Below are positions 26,143 through 33,533 of a stretch of 64,000 nucleotides of DNA, in pieces. A program made the position numbers and the translations under genes. Origin of the DNA: Poriferisocius sp965200775 (GTDB lineage Bacteria; Actinomycetota; Acidimicrobiia; Acidimicrobiales; Bin134); NCBI GenBank assembly GCA_965200775.1, contig OZ241383.1, positions 620,001 through 684,000 on the forward strand, read 5' to 3'. Below the pieces are notes generated by a model. It made no database searches. It was not told where the DNA came from and worked only from the letters and a program-made list of their open reading frames with translations. Every line of letters begins with the position of its first letter. Position 1 is the stretch's first letter.

Positions 26143-27243
26143 GTGCCTGATTTCACCAGTGATCTTGCCCTGCTCCGCACCCGGTTGGACGAAGCCCGCC
26201 GCTACCTGCACATCGACGACCTGACCGCCCGCCGACCAGCGCTGGAGGAGGCGGCCGCCGCCCCCGGCCTGTGGGACGACCCCGACCAGGCCCGCAAAGT
26301 GACCAGAGACCTTTCGGTCCTCATGGAGGACTTGGAGCTTTTCGCCGGGCTGGAATCGGCTCTCGAAGACGCCGAAACGCTGCACCTTCTGGCCACCGAG
26401 GAGGGCGACGAGTCGTTGGAGCCGGAGATCGCCGGGCTGGTGGAGTCGCTTACCACCAAGGTGGACGAGCTGGAGCTGCGGTCGCTTCTGGGGGGCGAGC
26501 ACGACGACTCCGACGCGGTGTGCGAGCTACACAGTGGCGCCGGGGGCACCGACGCCCAGGACTGGGCCGAGATGCTGCTGGGCATGTACCAGGGTTGGGC
26601 CGAACGGCGGGGCTTCAACTTCAAGGTCGACTCGGTGTCGGAGGGGCAGGGAGCGGGGATTTCCTCGGCCGAGTTCAACATCTCCGGGCGCAACGCCTAC
26701 GGCCTGCTGCAATCCGAGCGAGGTGTCCACCGGCTGGTCCGCATCTCGCCTTTCGACTCCGACGCCCGGCGGCACACTGCGTTTGCCCAGTTCAAGGTGG
26801 TGCCGTTCTTCGACGAGGTATCCGACGAGGTGGAGATCGACGACAAGGACCTGCGGATCGACACCTTTCGGTCGTCGGGCGCGGGTGGCCAGCACGTGAA
26901 CGTCACCGACTCGGCGGTGCGGATCACCCACCTGCCGTCGGGCATCGTGGTCTCGTGCCAGAACGAGCGCAGCCAACACCAGAACAAGGACCGGGCCATG
27001 CAGATTCTGGCGGCCCGCCTGGCCGACCTGATGCGAGCCGAGCGGGAAGCCGAGCTGGCCGGGCTGGCCGGCGACTATATGAAGGCCGAGTGGGGCAGCC
27101 AGATCCGGTCATACGTGCTGCACCCCTACCAGCAGGTGAAGGACGACCGAACCGGGGTGTCGATCGGCAACGTGGAAGCGGTGCTGGCCGGCGACCTCGA
27201 CGAGCTGATCGAGGCCTACCTCCGGTGGAGGCGGATGTCGTGA
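26143..27243 (+). CDS. prfB: Peptide chain release factor 2
   Basis: 366 residues from GTG 26143. The class signature is the SPF motif (RISPFDSDARRHTAF) that recognises UGA/UAA and the catalytic GGQ motif SSGAGGQHVNVTDSAVRI. The frame is continuous from the start codon, so the programmed +1 frameshift known from many prfB genes is absent, as in many actinobacteria. Secondary segment NERSQHQNKDRAMQIL confirms the family. It lies between secA and ftsE. Confidence 0.97.
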   Translation: MPDFTSDLALLRTRLDEARRYLHIDDLTARRPALEEAAAAPGLWDDPDQARKVTRDLSVLMEDLELFAGLESALEDAETLHLLATEEGDESLEPEIAGLVESLTTKVDELELRSLLGGEHDDSDAVCELHSGAGGTDAQDWAEMLLGMYQGWAERRGFNFKVDSVSEGQGAGISSAEFNISGRNAYGLLQSERGVHRLVRISPFDSDARRHTAFAQFKVVPFFDEVSDEVEIDDKDLRIDTFRSSGAGGQHVNVTDSAVRITHLPSGIVVSCQNERSQHQNKDRAMQILAARLADLMRAEREAELAGLAGDYMKAEWGSQIRSYVLHPYQQVKDDRTGVSIGNVEAVLAGDLDELIEAYLRWRRMS

Positions 27244-27367
27244 GCGTGGCGGCGGGACCGGCGCAGGGGCACCCGTCGGCGTCGGGTGCCGGTGGTAGCG
27301 TGGTTCGAGCGTTCACGACCGTCGCCACGGGGGCTGGGCCACATCCGCAGTTCGGAGTTCATCGCCC

Positions 27368-28045
27368 ATGATCAAGCTTGAAAACGTCACGAAGGTGTAC
27401 AAGGGCGAGGTTCTCGCTCTCCAGAATGCCACCTGCGAGGTGCAGCGGGGGGAGTTCGTCTTTCTGGTGGGGCCGTCCGGTTCGGGCAAGTCCACGTTCA
27501 TGCGCCTCTTGAACAAAGAGGAGAACCCCGACCGTGGCCGGGTGCTGGTAGCCGGGCGGGACATCGGCAAGCTGCCGAGCTGGAAGGTTCCGTTCCTGCG
27601 CCGCAACATCGGCTGCGTTTTCCAGGACTTCAAACTCCTGCCCAACAAGACCGTGGTGCAGAACGTGGCCTTCGCCCTAGAGGTGATCGGCCGCCCCCGG
27701 AGCGTCATCAAAACCAAGGTGCCGGCCATCCTGGAGCTGGTGGGGTTGTCCCGCAAGATGCACAACTTCCCCGACGAACTCTCTGGAGGGGAGCAACAGC
27801 GGGTGTCCATCGCCCGAGCCTTTGTGAACCGACCTCTGATCCTGCTGGCCGACGAGCCGACCGGGAACCTCGATCCGAACACGTCCCTGGGTATCATGAC
27901 GCTGCTCGACCGCATCAACCGCACCGGCACCACAGTGGTGATGGCCACCCACGACCAGGGCATTGTCGACCGGATGCGCCGACGGGTGGTGGAACTCGAC
28001 CGGGGCCAGATCGTCCGGGACCAGTCCCGCGGGGTTTACGAATAG
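27368..28045 (+). CDS. ftsE: Cell-division ABC transporter ATPase FtsE
   Basis: 225 residues. It begins MIKLENVTKVYKGEV and has Walker A GPSGSGKSTFMRLL, signature LSGGEQQRVSIARAF and Walker B LLADEPTGNLDP followed by the H-loop ATHDQ. Together with FtsX (3 bp downstream) it forms the FtsEX complex that controls peptidoglycan hydrolases at the septum. The usual third gene, smpB, does not follow. Confidence 0.96.
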   Translation: MIKLENVTKVYKGEVLALQNATCEVQRGEFVFLVGPSGSGKSTFMRLLNKEENPDRGRVLVAGRDIGKLPSWKVPFLRRNIGCVFQDFKLLPNKTVVQNVAFALEVIGRPRSVIKTKVPAILELVGLSRKMHNFPDELSGGEQQRVSIARAFVNRPLILLADEPTGNLDPNTSLGIMTLLDRINRTGTTVVMATHDQGIVDRMRRRVVELDRGQIVRDQSRGVYE

Positions 28046-28048
28046 CCG

Positions 28049-28942
28049 ATGAGCCTGCGGTTGGACTACGTCCTGCGGGAGACGGCCCGGAACTTTCGCC
28101 GCAACGTCACCCTCACGCTGGCCACTGTCATCACCGTGACCGTCTCGCTGACGCTGCTTGGGGCCGCTTTGCTGTTCGGCGACGCGGTGGACAACGCCAC
28201 CTTGCGGTGGAAGGACGGCGTGGAGTTCATCGTGTTCATGGAACCCGAAATCAGCCCCGAGCTCGAGGCCGACATTCGTCGCCAGCTCGATGGCTCTCCC
28301 GAGGTCAGCGGGTTCACATACATCGACAAGGACGAGGCTTTCGCCGAAGTCCAGGACCTGTTGGGCGATTCGCCCGAGCTGGTGGAGGTGATCACCCCCG
28401 AGCGGTTGCCGGCGTCGTTCCGGGTCAAACCCACCGACACCCTGCCGGAGCGAGTGGATGAGCTGGCCGCTGCGTTCCGCACCCAGCCGGGTGTGGCCAA
28501 GGTGGTCACCGCCAGCGAGACCATCCGGGCCATTGAGGACCTGTCAAACGGGCTACGCCAAAGGGTCATTATCGTGGCCATCATCCTGCTGGTGGTGGCT
28601 GCTGTGCTGATCCTGAACACCATCCGCATGACCCTGTTCTCTCGGCGGCGGGACATCGAGGTGATGAAGTTGGTGGGGGCCACCAACTGGTTCATCCGGG
28701 TGCCTTACATGTTCGAGGGCCTCATCCAGGGGATGATCGGCGGGGTGATCGCCATGCCATTGATCTGGCTCACCAACAACTTCCTCAGCGTCATCAACGA
28801 CGACGTGTCGCTCGAGCTGCTGCGGGGGTTCACGGTGGATCCCTCCCGGGTGTGGACGCTGGGGTTCCAGATGATCGGGCTGGGCGCGGCGGTGGGCTCG
28901 GTGGGCTCGGGCATCGCCGTGACCCGGTTCCTGGACGCCTGA
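28049..28942 (+). CDS. ftsX: Cell-division ABC transporter permease FtsX
   Basis: 297 residues. A short cytoplasmic start is followed by a first membrane segment (LTLATVITVTVSLTLLGAAL), a long external domain with the FtsX-typical YIDKDEAFAEVQDLLGD and PASFRV, and three C-terminal membrane segments around VIIVAIILLVVAAVLILN, the cytoplasmic RRRDIEVMKLVGATNWFIR loop and the last segments. It starts 3 bp after ftsE. It should recruit or activate a peptidoglycan hydrolase through the external domain. Confidence 0.95.
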   Translation: MSLRLDYVLRETARNFRRNVTLTLATVITVTVSLTLLGAALLFGDAVDNATLRWKDGVEFIVFMEPEISPELEADIRRQLDGSPEVSGFTYIDKDEAFAEVQDLLGDSPELVEVITPERLPASFRVKPTDTLPERVDELAAAFRTQPGVAKVVTASETIRAIEDLSNGLRQRVIIVAIILLVVAAVLILNTIRMTLFSRRRDIEVMKLVGATNWFIRVPYMFEGLIQGMIGGVIAMPLIWLTNNFLSVINDDVSLELLRGFTVDPSRVWTLGFQMIGLGAAVGSVGSGIAVTRFLDA

Positions 28943-29041
28943 GTCCGCAAGGCTCCATCGCCGTGGCGGTTGAGGCGTAGTAGGTTCGCGGCGTCAGGCC
29001 CCGGCCCTGAAGGTCGGCGCACCCGGCGAAAGGAGCAGGAA

Positions 29042-30124
29042 ATGGCCCAGCAGGTACGAGCCGTAATCGCCAAGGCGAAGGGCGAGCCGGTGAGCATCGA
29101 GACCATTGAGGTGCCCGATCCCGGTCCGGGCGAGGCTCTGGTGGCCGTGCAGGCCTGTGGCGTCTGCCACACCGATCTCCACTACCGGGAGGGGGCGATC
29201 AACGACGACTTCCCGTTCCTCCTCGGCCATGAGGCAGCCGGGGTGGTGGAAGCGGTGGGTGACGGCGTGACCGGCGTAGCACCCGGTGACTTTGTGATCC
29301 TGAACTGGCGGGCGGTGTGCGGCCAGTGCCGTGCCTGCCAGCGGGGTCGCCCGTGGTACTGCTTCGCCACCCACAACGCAACCCAGAAGATGACACTCAA
29401 CGGCCGGGAGCTGTCGCCCGCTCTGGGCATCGGGGCGTTTGCCGAGAAGACGCTGGTGGCCGCCGGTCAGGCAACCAAGGTCAACCCGGAGGCCAGCCCG
29501 GAGGTGGCCGGGCTAATCGGCTGTGGGGTCATGGCCGGTTTGGGAGCGGCGATGAACACCGGCGATGTGGGCCGGGGTGATTCCGTGGCTGTGTTCGGCT
29601 GCGGTGGGGTGGGTGACGCCGCCATCAAGGGGTCGCGGCTGGCCGGGGCCCACACCATCATCGGGGTGGACATCGACGACACCAAGCTGGAATGGGCCCG
29701 GGAGTTCGGCGCCACCCACACCGTGAACTCGTCCCGGGAGGACCCGGTGGAGCGAATCCGGGAGCTGACCGGAGGCCACGGGGTGGATGTGGCCATCGAG
29801 GCCATCGGTCTACCCCAGACCTACGAGCAGGCCTTTTACGCCCGAGACCTGGCCGGGGTGGTGGTACTGGTGGGAGTGCCCAACCCGGAGATGCGCATCG
29901 ACCTGCCGCTGATCGAGGTGTTCGGCCGAGGTGGAGCCCTCAAGTCGTCCTGGTACGGCGACTGCCTGCCGTCTCGGGACTTTCCCATGCTCATCGACCT
30001 CTACCTTCAGGGGCGGCTGAACCTGGAGCGGTTCGTCTCCGAGACCATTTCGCTCGAGGATGTGGAGGAGGCATTTCACCGCATGGAGCAGGGTGAGGTG
30101 CTCCGGTCGGTGGTGGTGATGTGA
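29042..30124 (+). CDS. mscR: S-(hydroxymethyl)mycothiol dehydrogenase
   Basis: 360 residues from ATG 29042, 6 bp after AAAGGAGCAGG. It closely follows mycobacterial MscR from memory: CGVCHTDLHYREGAINDDFP, LLGHEAAGVVEAVGDGV, the structural zinc loop NWRAVCGQCRACQRGRPWYC, NATQKMTLNGRELSPALGIG, GCGGVGDAAIKGS, and the C-terminal SSWYGDCLPSRDFPMLIDLY. The enzyme oxidises the formaldehyde-mycothiol adduct with NAD and also handles nitrosomycothiol. Its presence implies mycothiol and therefore an actinomycete. Upstream in-frame codons (from 28970) are not conserved. Confidence 0.93.
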   Translation: MAQQVRAVIAKAKGEPVSIETIEVPDPGPGEALVAVQACGVCHTDLHYREGAINDDFPFLLGHEAAGVVEAVGDGVTGVAPGDFVILNWRAVCGQCRACQRGRPWYCFATHNATQKMTLNGRELSPALGIGAFAEKTLVAAGQATKVNPEASPEVAGLIGCGVMAGLGAAMNTGDVGRGDSVAVFGCGGVGDAAIKGSRLAGAHTIIGVDIDDTKLEWAREFGATHTVNSSREDPVERIRELTGGHGVDVAIEAIGLPQTYEQAFYARDLAGVVVLVGVPNPEMRIDLPLIEVFGRGGALKSSWYGDCLPSRDFPMLIDLYLQGRLNLERFVSETISLEDVEEAFHRMEQGEVLRSVVVM

Positions 30125-30285
30125 GGCTGTTCGACTGAGCAGCCATGTGCTGGGTCGGCAGCGTCAATGGCCGGTCCGAACAGGGTTGGCCTCATAGATG
30201 GTTGATCTCGTTGAGGTCTGATAGGTAAGATTCCCTGTTGCGGGTGGGGCTAAAGGGGTTTGTGTTGCTATGGAGGCACCCCCCA

Positions 30286-30699
30286 ATGCCTGATTTGAAC
30301 CTGACAACCGCGGTCACCTCGGCCATCGTGCTGCTGCTTCTGGCTCTGCCGTTTCTGGCCGCTCGCATCCAGCGACCCCCCAACACCCGCTTGCTCCCGA
30401 GCCGCGGCATCGACAAAGCAGGCCCCGGGCCTGGATTCACCTATGCGCTGGTTCCCCCTGGCGGCCATCCCGAGACCGACGGGAGCGATCCGAAGGGCTC
30501 ATGGCAGTGGTGCCTGGCATTCGTCCCCGAGGAGACCTCCGACGGTGGTTCCGAACTGCCGCCGTGGTGGGCTCCCGCTCCCCCCTGGGATTCCACTGCC
30601 GAGTTCGACGACCGGTCTTTCACCCATGACGCCGAAGCTCTTCAAGCGATATTCGAGGAAACCAGCGTCTACCCGGCGATGACCTCCACCGGTTCCTAG
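30286..30699 (+). CDS. Hypothetical protein with one membrane segment
   Basis: 137 residues from ATG 30286, preceded by GGAGG 9 bp away; an upstream in-frame GTG-like extension to 30238 is less likely. The N-terminal segment TTAVTSAIVLLLLALPFLAA is a single membrane helix. The rest is rich in Pro, Trp and acidic residues (PPWWAPAPPWD) with no recognised domain. It lies between mscR and pcm on the same strand. Function unknown. Confidence 0.6.
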   Translation: MPDLNLTTAVTSAIVLLLLALPFLAARIQRPPNTRLLPSRGIDKAGPGPGFTYALVPPGGHPETDGSDPKGSWQWCLAFVPEETSDGGSELPPWWAPAPPWDSTAEFDDRSFTHDAEALQAIFEETSVYPAMTSTGS

Positions 30700-30749
30700 T
30701 TCCCGGGCCAGTGGCTGCCCGCCGAGGTGTCGGTGGAGCATTATGGGGC

Positions 30750-31397
30750 ATGGCCAGGGCCGACGACCGGCACCGGGAGCGGCGACATGCCATGGTAAGC
30801 CGCCAGATCGAGGGTCGAGGGGTTCGCGACTTGAGGGTGCTGGCCGCCATGAGGTCGGTTCCCCGTCACCGGTTCGTCAGCCCGGAGCTGGCAGGGGAGG
30901 CGTACCGTGACCACCCGCTTCCCATCGGGTCCGGCCAGACCATCTCGCAGCCCTACATCGTGGCCCTCATGGCCGAAGCAGCTGAGATCGGCCCCGACGA
31001 TTCGGTGCTCGAGGTGGGGACAGGCTCTGGATACGGGGCGGCGGTTCTGGCCGAGCTGGCTTCGTCGGTTGTCTCAGTGGAACGCCACCAGAAGCTGGCC
31101 GACAGCGCTGCCCAGGTTCTGCAAGAGCTGGGGTATGCCAACGCCACCGTGGTGTGCGGCGACGGAGCCCAGGGCCACCCACAGGGAGCACCCTACGCAG
31201 CGGTGGTGGTCACTGCCGCCGCAGCCACCGTCCCGAAATCGCTGGTTGAGCAGTTGGCAGACGGCGGTCGGCTGGTTGTCCCCGTCGGGCCGCCAAACCG
31301 TTCCCAGAACCTCACCCTGGTTCGCCGCGACGGGAACAACACAGTGGCCGAAACGTTCTGCCCCGTCCGCTTCGTCCCTCTCATCGAAGGCCCCTGA
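30750..31397 (+). CDS. pcm: Protein-L-isoaspartate O-methyltransferase
   Basis: 215 residues from ATG 30750. Family landmarks are MVSRQIEGRGVRDLRVLAAM, PIGSGQTISQPYIVALMAE and SAM motif I DSVLEVGTGSGYGAAVLAEL. A second part VVCGDGAQGHPQGAPYAAVVV and the LVEQLADGGRLVVPVG strand complete it. It repairs isoaspartate in aged proteins. This is the last chromosomal-type gene before the tRNA. Confidence 0.92.
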   Translation: MARADDRHRERRHAMVSRQIEGRGVRDLRVLAAMRSVPRHRFVSPELAGEAYRDHPLPIGSGQTISQPYIVALMAEAAEIGPDDSVLEVGTGSGYGAAVLAELASSVVSVERHQKLADSAAQVLQELGYANATVVCGDGAQGHPQGAPYAAVVVTAAAATVPKSLVEQLADGGRLVVPVGPPNRSQNLTLVRRDGNNTVAETFCPVRFVPLIEGP

Positions 31398-31507
31398 GCT
31401 TCCAGCGCTGTTGGCCGATGTCGGCAATGCGCCGTCCGGGAATCTCATGGAGCAACCAGAGCTGCACGCGGTAGAGTGACCTGCTGCACTGGTCAGCCAG
31501 TGCCCTC

Positions 31508-31594
31508 GTCGGAGTGGCGGAATTGGCAGACGCGCTAGCTTGAGGGGCTAGTGCCCGCAAGGGCGTGGGGGTTCAAGTCCCCCCTCCGACACCA
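31508..31594 (+). tRNA. tRNA-Leu(GAG)
   Basis: The acceptor stem GTCGGAG (31508-31514) pairs with CTCCGAC (31584-31590), followed by discriminator A and encoded CCA. The anticodon arm CTAGC-TTGAGGG-GCTAG gives anticodon GAG. A long variable arm (GCCC-GCAA-GGGC) is the class II hallmark of tRNA-Leu. The T-arm is GGGGG-TTCAAGT-CCCCC. A small hairpin (CACTGG-TCAG-CCAGTG, 31487-31502) precedes the gene. Its 3' end serves as the left attachment site of the island. Confidence 0.96.
31571..31592 (+). repeat. attL: 22-bp repeat in the 3' end of tRNA-Leu
   Basis: The 22 bp starting GTTCAAGTCCCCCC in the tRNA T-arm and acceptor stem recur identically at 58904-58925, and 22 bp starting two bases later (31573-31594) recur at 61730-61751. 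Direct repeats of a tRNA 3' end flanking foreign genes are the standard trace of integrase-mediated insertion. Confidence 0.85.
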
Positions 31595-31644
31595 TTGTGA
31601 TGTCGCGAGTCATTGGAGACTGGTGTCGCGGGTGATTGGCGACA

Positions 31645-31741
31645 TCAGTGTTTGTTGTTTTGGGGTTGGTAGTCGCGGGTGGGGTCGAAGGTGAGCGCTC
31701 GGATGAGTTGGCCGGTTTGGGTGCAGATGATGCGGATGTTG
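31645..31741 (-). pseudogene. Remnant of a transposase C-terminus
   Basis: On the minus strand the frame ending at 31645 reads TGQLIRALTFDPTRDYQP then stop; a (E/Q)LLREL-T-DPTRDYQP ending is common at the C-terminus of integrase-core (IS481/IS3-like) transposases. The rest of the frame upstream is not transposase-like. Between it and the tRNA are two related GTGTCGCGAGTCATTGG / GTGTCGCGGGTGATTGG stretches that look like an IS end. Only about 32 codons survive. Confidence 0.55.
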
Positions 31742-31780
31742 CGAATAACTCTAGAACTGCGAATATTGCGAAAATGTGGA

Positions 31781-31803
31781 CTATCGGGTACCATACCCGA
31801 TAG
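31781..31803. promoter_or_regulatory. Perfect palindromic operator before the HTH/PIN module
   Basis: CTATCGGGTA-CCA-TACCCGATAG is a perfect 10-bp inverted repeat with a 3-bp spacer, 33 bp before the ATG of the HTH gene and followed by an AGGAGG ribosome site at about 31821. It is a good candidate binding site for autoregulation by the HTH protein. Confidence 0.65.
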
Positions 31804-31836
31804 GAACCGCAACAACACACAGGAGGTGCGTGCGTC

Positions 31837-32307
31837 ATGGCACGAGGATCTGTGCGGGAACTTGAGCTGCTGGATGAGCAGGGTGCCGAGCAGGCTGCCA
31901 ATGCTGTCGAGCAGCTGACGGAGTTCCTCCGCTCCCATCCGATGCCAACGACGCACGTCCAGCTGGTAAGCGAGGAACCCGAAGGTGTCACCCAGATCGT
32001 GGTGCCCTCAGTCGCGTTCGGGTTCTTCGTCGACGTTCTGGCAGAGCTGGCGAACGGGAACGCGGTCTCGGTCGCTCCAGTACATGCCGAACTCACAACA
32101 CAGAAGGCCGCCGACCTCTTGAACGTCAGCCGGCCCTATCTGATCAAGCTGCTCGACGAACGAGAGATCCCCTACCGGCGGGTGGGGAATCGACGCAAGG
32201 TCCTGCTGGTCGACCTGCTTGAGTACAAGCGCCGCGACGAGGCAATACGACGAGAGATCGCCGACGAGCTCACCAGCGAAGCCCAAGACATCGGACTCAA
32301 CTACTAG
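31837..32307 (+). CDS. Excisionase-type HTH protein, probable antitoxin
   Basis: 156 residues. The C-terminal half has the excisionase/MerR-like winged helix AELTTQKAADLLNVSRPYLI followed by KLLDEREIPYRRVGNRRKVL, typical of a family whose partner gene is a PIN-domain ribonuclease. The N-terminal half (about residues 1-80) is not recognised. The gene is followed after 5 bp by the start of a PIN gene that is truncated, so the antitoxin appears orphaned. A perfect palindrome in front suggests autoregulation. Confidence 0.8.
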   Translation: MARGSVRELELLDEQGAEQAANAVEQLTEFLRSHPMPTTHVQLVSEEPEGVTQIVVPSVAFGFFVDVLAELANGNAVSVAPVHAELTTQKAADLLNVSRPYLIKLLDEREIPYRRVGNRRKVLLVDLLEYKRRDEAIRREIADELTSEAQDIGLNY

Positions 32308-32312
32308 CCACG

Positions 32313-32441
32313 ATGGCGTTCGTAGCTCTATACGACGCCAACGTCCTCTACCCGGGATCGCTTCTCGACCAAGGTACGCACCGGTTCCAGCCTTGGGGAG
32401 AGGCGTGGCCGGAGTTCATTGCGGAGCTGGCTGCCGCTTGA
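32313..32441 (+). pseudogene. Truncated PIN-domain toxin gene
   Basis: ATG 32313 opens a frame that begins AFVALYDANVLYPGSLL, the first strand and catalytic aspartate of a PIN ribonuclease (the D of YDANVLYP). After about 20 residues the sequence loses resemblance and a stop follows at residue 43, against roughly 150-190 residues for a full PIN protein. It is 5 bp downstream of the HTH gene, the normal toxin position. The remainder was probably deleted when the neighbouring module arrived. Confidence 0.7.
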
Positions 32442-32505
32442 GAGGCGATGGGGGACTGGCGAGACAAGTCCGAAGACTCCTGGCGCCTGGTTGGTGGCGT
32501 GAGGT

Positions 32506-32955
32506 CTAGAGCTCGGTCCAGATCGCTGCGTCGACGTAGCGATCGAGATGCGCGACGTTGGTTGTTGCCACGACGACGCGTTCGCTGGGTGTTTGGGAGT
32601 GGAGGTTTCGGGCTTGAGCCGCAAGCAGGACGTCGCCGTCGAGCGCGGCGTCGTGGGCGGTGGGGTAACCGTCGTTGCGGGCCTTGGCCCACAGCTGTGC
32701 TGCATCGCGCATGATGGGTGTGGAGAGCGGGTGGTAGGGGAGTCCCGCGCAGAGTTCGTCGAGGCGGTCGATGCCTTGCTTCTTGCTTGCTCGGATGAGC
32801 TCGCGGCGCACCTCGTAGTCGGCGATCTCGGGGACGATGATCTGGTCACCGGCGGAGATTCGGTCGCGGGCCCAGTCCTGCGCCTGCTGGCCTGGGCCGG
32901 TGGTGGTTGGGTTGCTGAGCAGCCCGAGTGGTCCGCTGTCGAGGGCGATCAGCAC
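32506..32955 (-). CDS. PIN-domain protein (VapC-like toxin)
   Basis: 149 residues from GTG 32955. The acidic residues expected for a PIN nuclease are visible: D6 in IALDSGPLG, E43 in IIVPEIADYEVRREL, D105/D107 region in DAALDGDVLLAAQA and the final VATTNVAHLDRYVDA. It should be an RNase toxin. It follows the 178-residue gene with a 1-bp gap, so that gene is the likely antitoxin. It is convergent with the truncated PIN gene to its left. Confidence 0.8.
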   Translation of the reverse strand: MLIALDSGPLGLLSNPTTTGPGQQAQDWARDRISAGDQIIVPEIADYEVRRELIRASKKQGIDRLDELCAGLPYHPLSTPIMRDAAQLWAKARNDGYPTAHDAALDGDVLLAAQARNLHSQTPSERVVVATTNVAHLDRYVDAAIWTEL

Positions 32956-32956
32956 G

Positions 32957-33493
32957 TCAGAAGGGGCGTCCCTCGGAACGGCGGGTCGCGGCTAGCGCGT
33001 CCATGAGTTCCCGTCCGGTCTCTTCTCGTTCGTCGTTGTCGCCGATTGCTGAGATTGCGTCAAGGGCAGCGAGGGCCCTCGACGCTGGGTCGTGGTGAGT
33101 CGGTGCATCGGCGACGTAGTGTTCGGCCTTCGTGAAGTGCCGAGCGCCTTTGACGCTTCCCTTCCTGCCGGTAGTTCGCCAGCCGAGTTTGGCCATCTTG
33201 AGTTTGAGCGCGACGCCGACCGTCTGGCGAAAGCGATGGCCCGCTCGGCCCTCGGCGAGGACGGCTTTGATTTCGGGATCGGTTTCGATGAAGCGGACGA
33301 CGCCACAAAGCGCTGGGAGCTGGTGCATCTCGGCGTCGATGAGTCGCTGTTCGTTGGCGGGGTCGTTGAGCACCGTAAAGAGCCGGATGAACGCCTCGGG
33401 GCGGCGATCCAACTCGTCGCGGTACTTGGACGCGTGCGGGTCATCGAGGAAATCGTCTTGGTGGATGTCGCGGGAGAAGGCTGTCGACGGCAC
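32957..33493 (-). CDS. Hypothetical protein, likely antitoxin partner of the PIN gene
   Basis: 178 residues from GTG 33493. No known DNA-binding domain is obvious; the middle (RQTVGVALKLKMAKLGWRTT) and the charged C-terminus could bind DNA or the toxin. It ends 1 bp before the PIN gene, and a perfect palindrome lies directly upstream of its start. Larger than most VapB antitoxins. Its identity rests on position only. Confidence 0.6.
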   Translation of the reverse strand: MPSTAFSRDIHQDDFLDDPHASKYRDELDRRPEAFIRLFTVLNDPANEQRLIDAEMHQLPALCGVVRFIETDPEIKAVLAEGRAGHRFRQTVGVALKLKMAKLGWRTTGRKGSVKGARHFTKAEHYVADAPTHHDPASRALAALDAISAIGDNDEREETGRELMDALAATRRSEGRPF

Positions 33494-33504
33494 CTAACGA
33501 TCAG

Positions 33505-33533
33505 TGTAGACATCCGATCTGTAGATGTCTACA
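33505..33533. promoter_or_regulatory. Perfect inverted repeat before the PIN module
   Basis: TGTAGACATC (33505-33514) and GATGTCTACA (33524-33533) form a perfect 10-bp inverted repeat with a 9-bp spacer, 12 bp upstream of the GTG of the 178-residue gene. It overlaps the last codons and stop of the ABC exporter gene. Lack of GC-richness and of a T-run argue for an operator rather than a terminator. Confidence 0.6.

Noticed and set aside
26143..26230. Programmed frameshift in prfB
   Set aside because: The coding frame is continuous from the GTG start; no internal UGA with a slippery codon is needed.
27368..28942. Missing smpB after ftsEX as a sign of rearrangement
   Set aside because: The ftsEX-smpB order is common but not universal; smpB may simply lie elsewhere in the genome.
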